Of a DNA stretch of 64,000 nucleotides, positions 61,301 to 64,000 are shown one piece after another. Every line of letters starts with the position of its first letter. The stretch's first letter is position 1. Under the pieces are notes generated by a model that made no database searches, was not told the origin of the DNA, and saw only the letters and a program-made list of their open reading frames with translations. The translations under genes were made by a program, and so were the position numbers. The DNA is taken from contig NC_049986.1 of assembly GCF_000003815.2 (NCBI RefSeq), forward strand, positions 690,864 to 754,863, read 5' to 3'. Origin of the DNA: Branchiostoma floridae. Taxonomy: Eukaryota; Chordata; Leptocardii; Amphioxiformes; Branchiostomatidae.

Positions 61301-63101
61301 AGGGCGCTGGCAGAAGAACGGGCTGCTATAAGGGTGATTTTATCTGGCTTAACCAAAGACCCTCCAACAAGGAATGAAGTTAATTTTCTTTGCCTCGAAA
61401 TCCAAGGTATTACAGTTTTTTCTGGAATATAGGCATAAACAAAATATAGTAATCAACACTATAAGGATAGTATGATGGAACAAATATTGAAGCTCTTGCA
61501 TGCACATGATGCAGTAATGTACAAAAAAAATGTAAAGCAAAACAGATCAATATAAACCTATCAAAAAAGTGTGTATTGGGGTCTTCCAGCCTGAGGCAGT
61601 GTAATACAATGGAACCAATTGTTGAATAGGAACTATCACAAGGAAAAGCTTTCAAAGTGTAATGAGCTAGAAGAAGTAGTTGTGATGTCGTGTTGTGTCT
61701 TTCGTCTCCAAGCAACTAGCTACGGGCATTAGGCAATGCAGGCATGAAGATACGTTCCAATCTAGTCAGATTCGCCACCTTTTGCAAGTTTATAATTTAT
61801 ATCACCAATTTTTTTTTTCTTCATAGTCCTAAACAAAAACAAAAAAACTTCACACATTTTGGCACTTGACTTCAGTCTGGCCAACATCAAAAACAAACCT
61901 CTCTACATGTAGATCTGATTTCCTTGATATTCTTGTACCATGCCATTTTCACAGACAGAGCAACCTTCCTTAAGCTTCCTAAAGATGCTAATTGTTTTAA
62001 AGATAAGTCCAAGAATGCACTCAATTTGATCTACATCCTGTGTCTATTTTGGAACTGATTGAGGATCATTTCTAATTGTATATGAACAATAGACTTAAGT
62101 ATTTTCATTACCATATCTCAATCACCATCATTATTGCGTTTCTTTTATATTGTAATAAAAAAAAAAAGTTAAAGTTTGCCCATGCATCTACAGACGCGTA
62201 GGGTGGCGCCCATCCCCACTTCGAAGCCCTTGGGCCACACATGTGCAAGCCACTACAGCAGGGGGCTGGTCCGCTGGTAGTGATGTGTGTTTAACTTCCA
62301 TACTCTTCCTCATTAGTGCTGAGTGCTAAGCAGAGAAAGCAGCATGTACCATTTTTAGAGTCTTTGGTATGACTCGGCCGGGGATCGAACTCACGACCTA
62401 CCGAATGCAAGGCGAACACTCTACCCACTAGGCCATTGCACCGGTCTATATTGTAATAACAAACACTTAATTGTATTGTAAGACAGGGTGGGGTACATCA
62501 TGTAGGTGTGGTTGGAGTATTGTTGTTTTGTTGAGAAAAGCTGACTGGTTGAGAAAGAAAATTAGCATGAAAATTTCTGTATGTTTGTATTAATGATTTT
62601 TATCTACTCATAGAGTGTATATAAAGACCTAGAAATGTTTCAATGATTATCAATATCATAGTTGAAATGAATCACACTGTAACTCAAAATTCAAAGATAT
62701 TACATACATTCAAACTTTTATTATTTGTTTTCAAGAAGTTATTAGCAAGACATGATGTATGGTTATATCAATTCTAGGCCTGGAATTAGTATTGAAAGTC
62801 ATGGTGTACTTTAAGACAAGACATCAACGTGAACAGTGCACAGTGAAGCATATACATGTACACGTTTACAGCAAACAAATGTTAACACATCATAATGTTT
62901 TGTAAATATCATTGTTGCAGGGTTGGAGGGAATGCTGCCTACATCCTGGGTACGATAGCGGAGAACGAGCTTGGTGCCGCGCGGGTTCTCAGCCTGACCA
63001 ATGGGAAGGCAGGGGAACAGATCCTGGATGACCTGACCAACATGCTGATGCTGACCGATGCAGAGTCAGTCATGAATGCTGCAGGGACCATTGGGACACT
63101 G
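46323..63101 (+). CDS. armadillo-like repeat protein, first two coding exons (partial)
   Basis: Exon 1 (46323-46567) begins MAVDLAKNAGFDREVVRTRR and ends with the donor CCCAG|GTTAGA in phase 2. Exon 2 (62921-63101) starts after TTGCAG and restores the frame to give DTDNPRVGGNAAYILGTIAE. The helical, Leu/Ala-rich pattern (GGNAAYILGTIAENE, MNAAGTIGTL) is that of armadillo/HEAT repeats, suggesting a protein-protein scaffold. 142 residues are visible; the gene continues past 64000. I do not recognise the family member. The intervening 16.35 kb intron contains a 100 N gap and many transposons. Confidence 0.75.
46589..46688. other. assembly gap (100 N)
   Basis: Run of N starting 22 bases after the exon 1 donor of the armadillo-like gene. 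Confidence 0.98.
46951..47124. mobile_element. pogo/Tigger-like MITE
   Basis: Ends CAGTAGAAGCCGCTTAATTG and complement, flanked by TA at 46949-46950 and 47125-47126. CAGT-GAA-CC termini with TA target sites are typical of pogo/Tigger elements. 174 bases, no coding capacity. Confidence 0.85.
47714..48479. mobile_element. TGA-flanked inverted-repeat element with Myb-like remnant
   Basis: Ends GACCCCATTCACACTCAGAA and complement, forming a long inverted repeat (about 38 bases), flanked by TGA at 47711-47713 and 48480-48482. The interior (48233-48316) codes SLDQCRNKVKNLTGNYHKT, which resembles the last helix of the Myb/SANT-like domain of Harbinger elements. The interior also has several GATTCGAATAAA-type repeats. 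Confidence 0.7.
50184..50555 (-). CDS. hypothetical 123-aa open frame nested in the armadillo-like intron
   Basis: The frame begins MYKLYSTATCRHLLTVLQSV and ends SITPDVFLQTE before its stop. It is the longest unexplained frame in this 16 kb intron and has a plausible amino-acid composition (helical, Leu/Gln-rich). An in-frame stop lies 21 bases upstream of the ATG. It could be a terminal exon of an unknown - strand gene, a retrocopy fragment, or chance; I cannot assign a function. Confidence 0.25.
   Translation of the reverse strand: MYKLYSTATCRHLLTVLQSVFSSDEHNMRNVLQQILQNITVAKHKCNGIWPLYDLHYLRNDPSAICYSPIVGNRSVRWNDSVLSSVLQDWHSSKKAHCQGLEKYISQFLQEQSITPDVFLQTE
51911..52007. mobile_element. short inverted-repeat element, second copy
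   Basis: TAGCTTGGATACTAGACCCC and GGGGTGTAGTATCCAGGCTA face each other, as in 44185-44286 but more diverged in the loop. Confidence 0.8.
53430..53495 (+). repeat. possible tRNA-like SINE fragment
   Basis: CCGGTTCGATTCCGGGTAGG is a good B-box/T-arm, but the A box (GGTGATAGCG) is weak and no cloverleaf could be drawn. Confidence 0.35.
54350..54556. mobile_element. TACTGTAAATGCA-type MITE
   Basis: Left end TACTGTAAATGCATTTAAGTTCGC, shortened here to its first 20 bases, faces AACATTTCTGCATTTACA at the right; the interior is rich in TTCGCGGT/ACCGCGAA. Diverged relatives lie at about 46735-46800, 56690-56830 and 57725-57957. Confidence 0.65.
54700..54967. repeat. direct repeat flanking the Harbinger fragment, left copy
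   Basis: Blocks CCTGGGACCCCCTGAGGGAA, TAGAAGCAC, AAGTTGAAAAGGTGCTG and GCGTACTTTG recur to the right of the Harbinger fragment (55510-55860). It shares sequence with the ends of the outer transposon at 3860. Confidence 0.6.
54972..55500 (+). mobile_element. 5' fragment of a PIF/Harbinger transposon with Myb-like gene start
   Basis: Preceded by TTA, the end GGCGCGATCTACACACAGTT matches the MITE at 44341. At 55284 an ATG opens a frame starting MAEGKAGRSRCTWSHAETAF, followed by LISVWSEEEIPKG, which has the spaced tryptophans of the Myb/SANT-like DNA-binding protein encoded by Harbinger elements. Similarity is lost after about 55383, and no nuclease gene follows, so the copy is broken. Confidence 0.65.
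55510..55860. repeat. direct repeat flanking the Harbinger fragment, right copy
   Basis: Partner of 54700-54967 with blocks in a shifted order (TTGAATTGCAGTTGGAACAG..., then CCTGGGACCCCCCTGAGGGA). Confidence 0.6.
56426..56469. repeat. C-rich and CA microsatellite
   Basis: ACCCCACCCCCCCCCC followed by CACCACC and about ten CA units. Confidence 0.9.
57040..57152 (+). repeat. LINE 3' end remnant
   Basis: GTAGGGCTTAGCCCTTTTGC...CAATAAGTCTAATAAATAAA has the composition and short tandem tail of a non-LTR 3' end. No ORF. Confidence 0.5.
57541..57634. repeat. asymmetric palindrome of purine/pyrimidine units
   Basis: CCTCAGGCAAGGAGGTTGAA faces TTCAACCTCCTTGCCTCAGG, with GAGGGAAAGGA G TCCTTTCCCTC at the centre. 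The right arm has one extra unit of CTCCTTTCCCTCTTTCAAC. Confidence 0.85.
57725..57957. mobile_element. diverged TACTGTAAATGCA-type MITE
   Basis: TATACATGCAATTAAATTTG at the left and GTATTTCTGCATTTACAGTA at the right; interior TTTGCGGTGAAGTGGCCACC resembles 54480-54510. Confidence 0.55.
58024..58391. mobile_element. TA-flanked MITE
   Basis: Ends CACCTTTCTCACGCGGCGGC and GCCACCGCGTGAGAAAGGTG, with GATC(T)ATCATGGCC continuing the inverted repeat; TA at 58022-58023 and 58392-58393. 368 bases. Confidence 0.85.
58839..59172. mobile_element. CAGGG-type MITE with 5-base duplication, second copy
   Basis: Ends CAGGGTTGGACAAGTTTTCT and ACTTGTTTATCCCTG, flanked by GTTGG at 58834-58838 and 59173-59177. 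Internal TCGGGCAAGT motifs match 35858-36181, in inverted orientation. Confidence 0.85.
62159..62446 (-). mobile_element. tRNA-derived SINE with 13-base target duplication
   Basis: Target duplication TATATTGTAATAA at 62146-62158 and 62447-62459. On the - strand the head reads GCAATGGCCTAGTGGGTAGA (A box) and GTGAGTTCGATCCCCGG (B box). The far end of the - strand is a run of T rather than A. Confidence 0.85.
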
Positions 63102-63116
63102 GTAGGACCTACTTGT

Positions 63117-63588
63117 GGTCTCAGAACACAGTATTTATCCGCGACCCCCGTCCCCAAAAGTAGTTCGGGTTCAAATAGTGCACCGCTGTACTTGCAAAGG
63201 CTGTAGTTATTCTTCCGTGCACAGCGAGGTGGAAACTGTGGTGAATGGTAGAGGAACATGTCGGTGTTGATACGGTATAAGTTGGATTACGTTGCTTCTT
63301 CGGCCAGCGGGAATTTGCGCCTTGATACTGTTACCGGCACTTCCTGTTCGTCGCCTGCAGTTCCATGACCTCCGCTTGGGGTCAAATCAAAGTGTCTTTT
63401 ATAGAAAAACGAGCAGGCAAATCTATGCTCATTTTCAGATATTTTGTAGATTGTACCCTCGACTTCAACATACTAAATTCTTGTAAATTGTATCTGCACC
63501 TTTCTATAGGTTTTGAGTCGTCGAACCACCTCCTTTTGGGGTCCTTAACCATGTAAATCCCCATAGGCGAAAACTGTGTTCTGAGACC
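63117..63588. mobile_element. inverted-repeat element just after the armadillo-like exon 2 donor
   Basis: Ends GGTCTCAGAACACAGT and ACTGTGTTCTGAGACC, flanked by TTGT at 63113-63116 and 63589-63592. It starts 15 bases into intron 2. 472 bases with no convincing frame. Confidence 0.75.
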
Positions 63589-63592
63589 TTGT

Positions 63593-64000
63593 AGCTTGCT
63601 TGCAAAAGTTGTGTGTAATGCTGGATTGATGCTGCACTGATGCTGCATTGGTTCTTCATCGATGCATGACTGGCATTTGTGGCATAGATACCATCTTAGT
63701 CCAGATTCATTTTCAATCTAGTGATCAATCCTATGATCAATCCTACCAATTTCTCATTCAATCTTCTTAGACTGTAGCAAAGCATGATGTCCAAAATTAC
63801 TGTGAAATTACCATGGCAGTCTGCATCAATGCCAAACATCATCAAAACTTTGAGCATTAGGACAGTATTACCAGTGCTCAAAATACCCACTTGGCCACTT
63901 GAAAATATTGCAACCACATTTTGCTTGGCGCAACTTAATACTAAACCCAGGTTGCAGACTGCGCAACCTGAAATTTTGCAGATGTAACACTGCTTTTCTC
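63593..64000. other. intron of the armadillo-like gene, window end
   Basis: No further exon recognised; only short frames. Confidence 0.5.

Noticed and set aside
62372-62446. tRNA gene on the - strand.
   Set aside because: Good internal boxes, but it continues into a longer element with a 13-base target duplication, so it is the head of a SINE.

Overview
This is an intron-rich animal genomic window with GT-AG introns, long AT-rich introns and very many small inverted-repeat transposons and SINEs. Gene content (a vertebrate-like tyrosinase, a TNNI3K-type cardiac ankyrin-repeat kinase, AK8 and an LRR-Ig membrane protein) points to a deuterostome. The repeat families look to me like those of a cephalochordate (amphioxus, Branchiostoma); that assignment is inference. 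Two 100-base runs of N (36591-36690, 46589-46688) show it is a draft assembly.

Layout: 1-1921 holds no supported gene. AK8 lies on the + strand (1922-10471, 14 coding exons, 481 aa), followed by an intergenic stretch that begins with a hAT-type MITE. A tyrosinase gene (+, 14539-17747, 4 exons, 535 aa) follows. It is convergent with a TNNI3K-like kinase gene on the - strand (44762 down to 19690, 24 coding exons, 857 aa). A complete LRR-Ig transmembrane gene (+, coding 30436-33964) sits inside one kinase intron on the opposite strand. Divergent from the kinase start, an armadillo-like gene begins at 46323 (+); its second exon is at 62921-63101 after a 16.35 kb intron, and it runs off the window.

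I see no operon-like or pathway link between these genes. AK8 is a two-domain cytosolic/ciliary adenylate kinase, the tyrosinase is a melanin-pathway copper oxidase, TNNI3K is a dual ankyrin/kinase protein, and the nested LRR-Ig protein is probably a cell-surface receptor or adhesion molecule. All exon models were built by hand from splice signals, reading phase and protein similarity known to me; exon phases close in every join reported.

The most interesting signals are at the gene/transposon interface. One MITE has a target-site duplication that is itself the splice donor of kinase exon 8. Two other elements sit within 12-15 bases of a donor. A tandem duplication copied the end of kinase exon 4 together with its donor. 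Remnants of Harbinger Myb-like genes accompany related MITEs. A 43-base minisatellite is shared by two AK8 introns.
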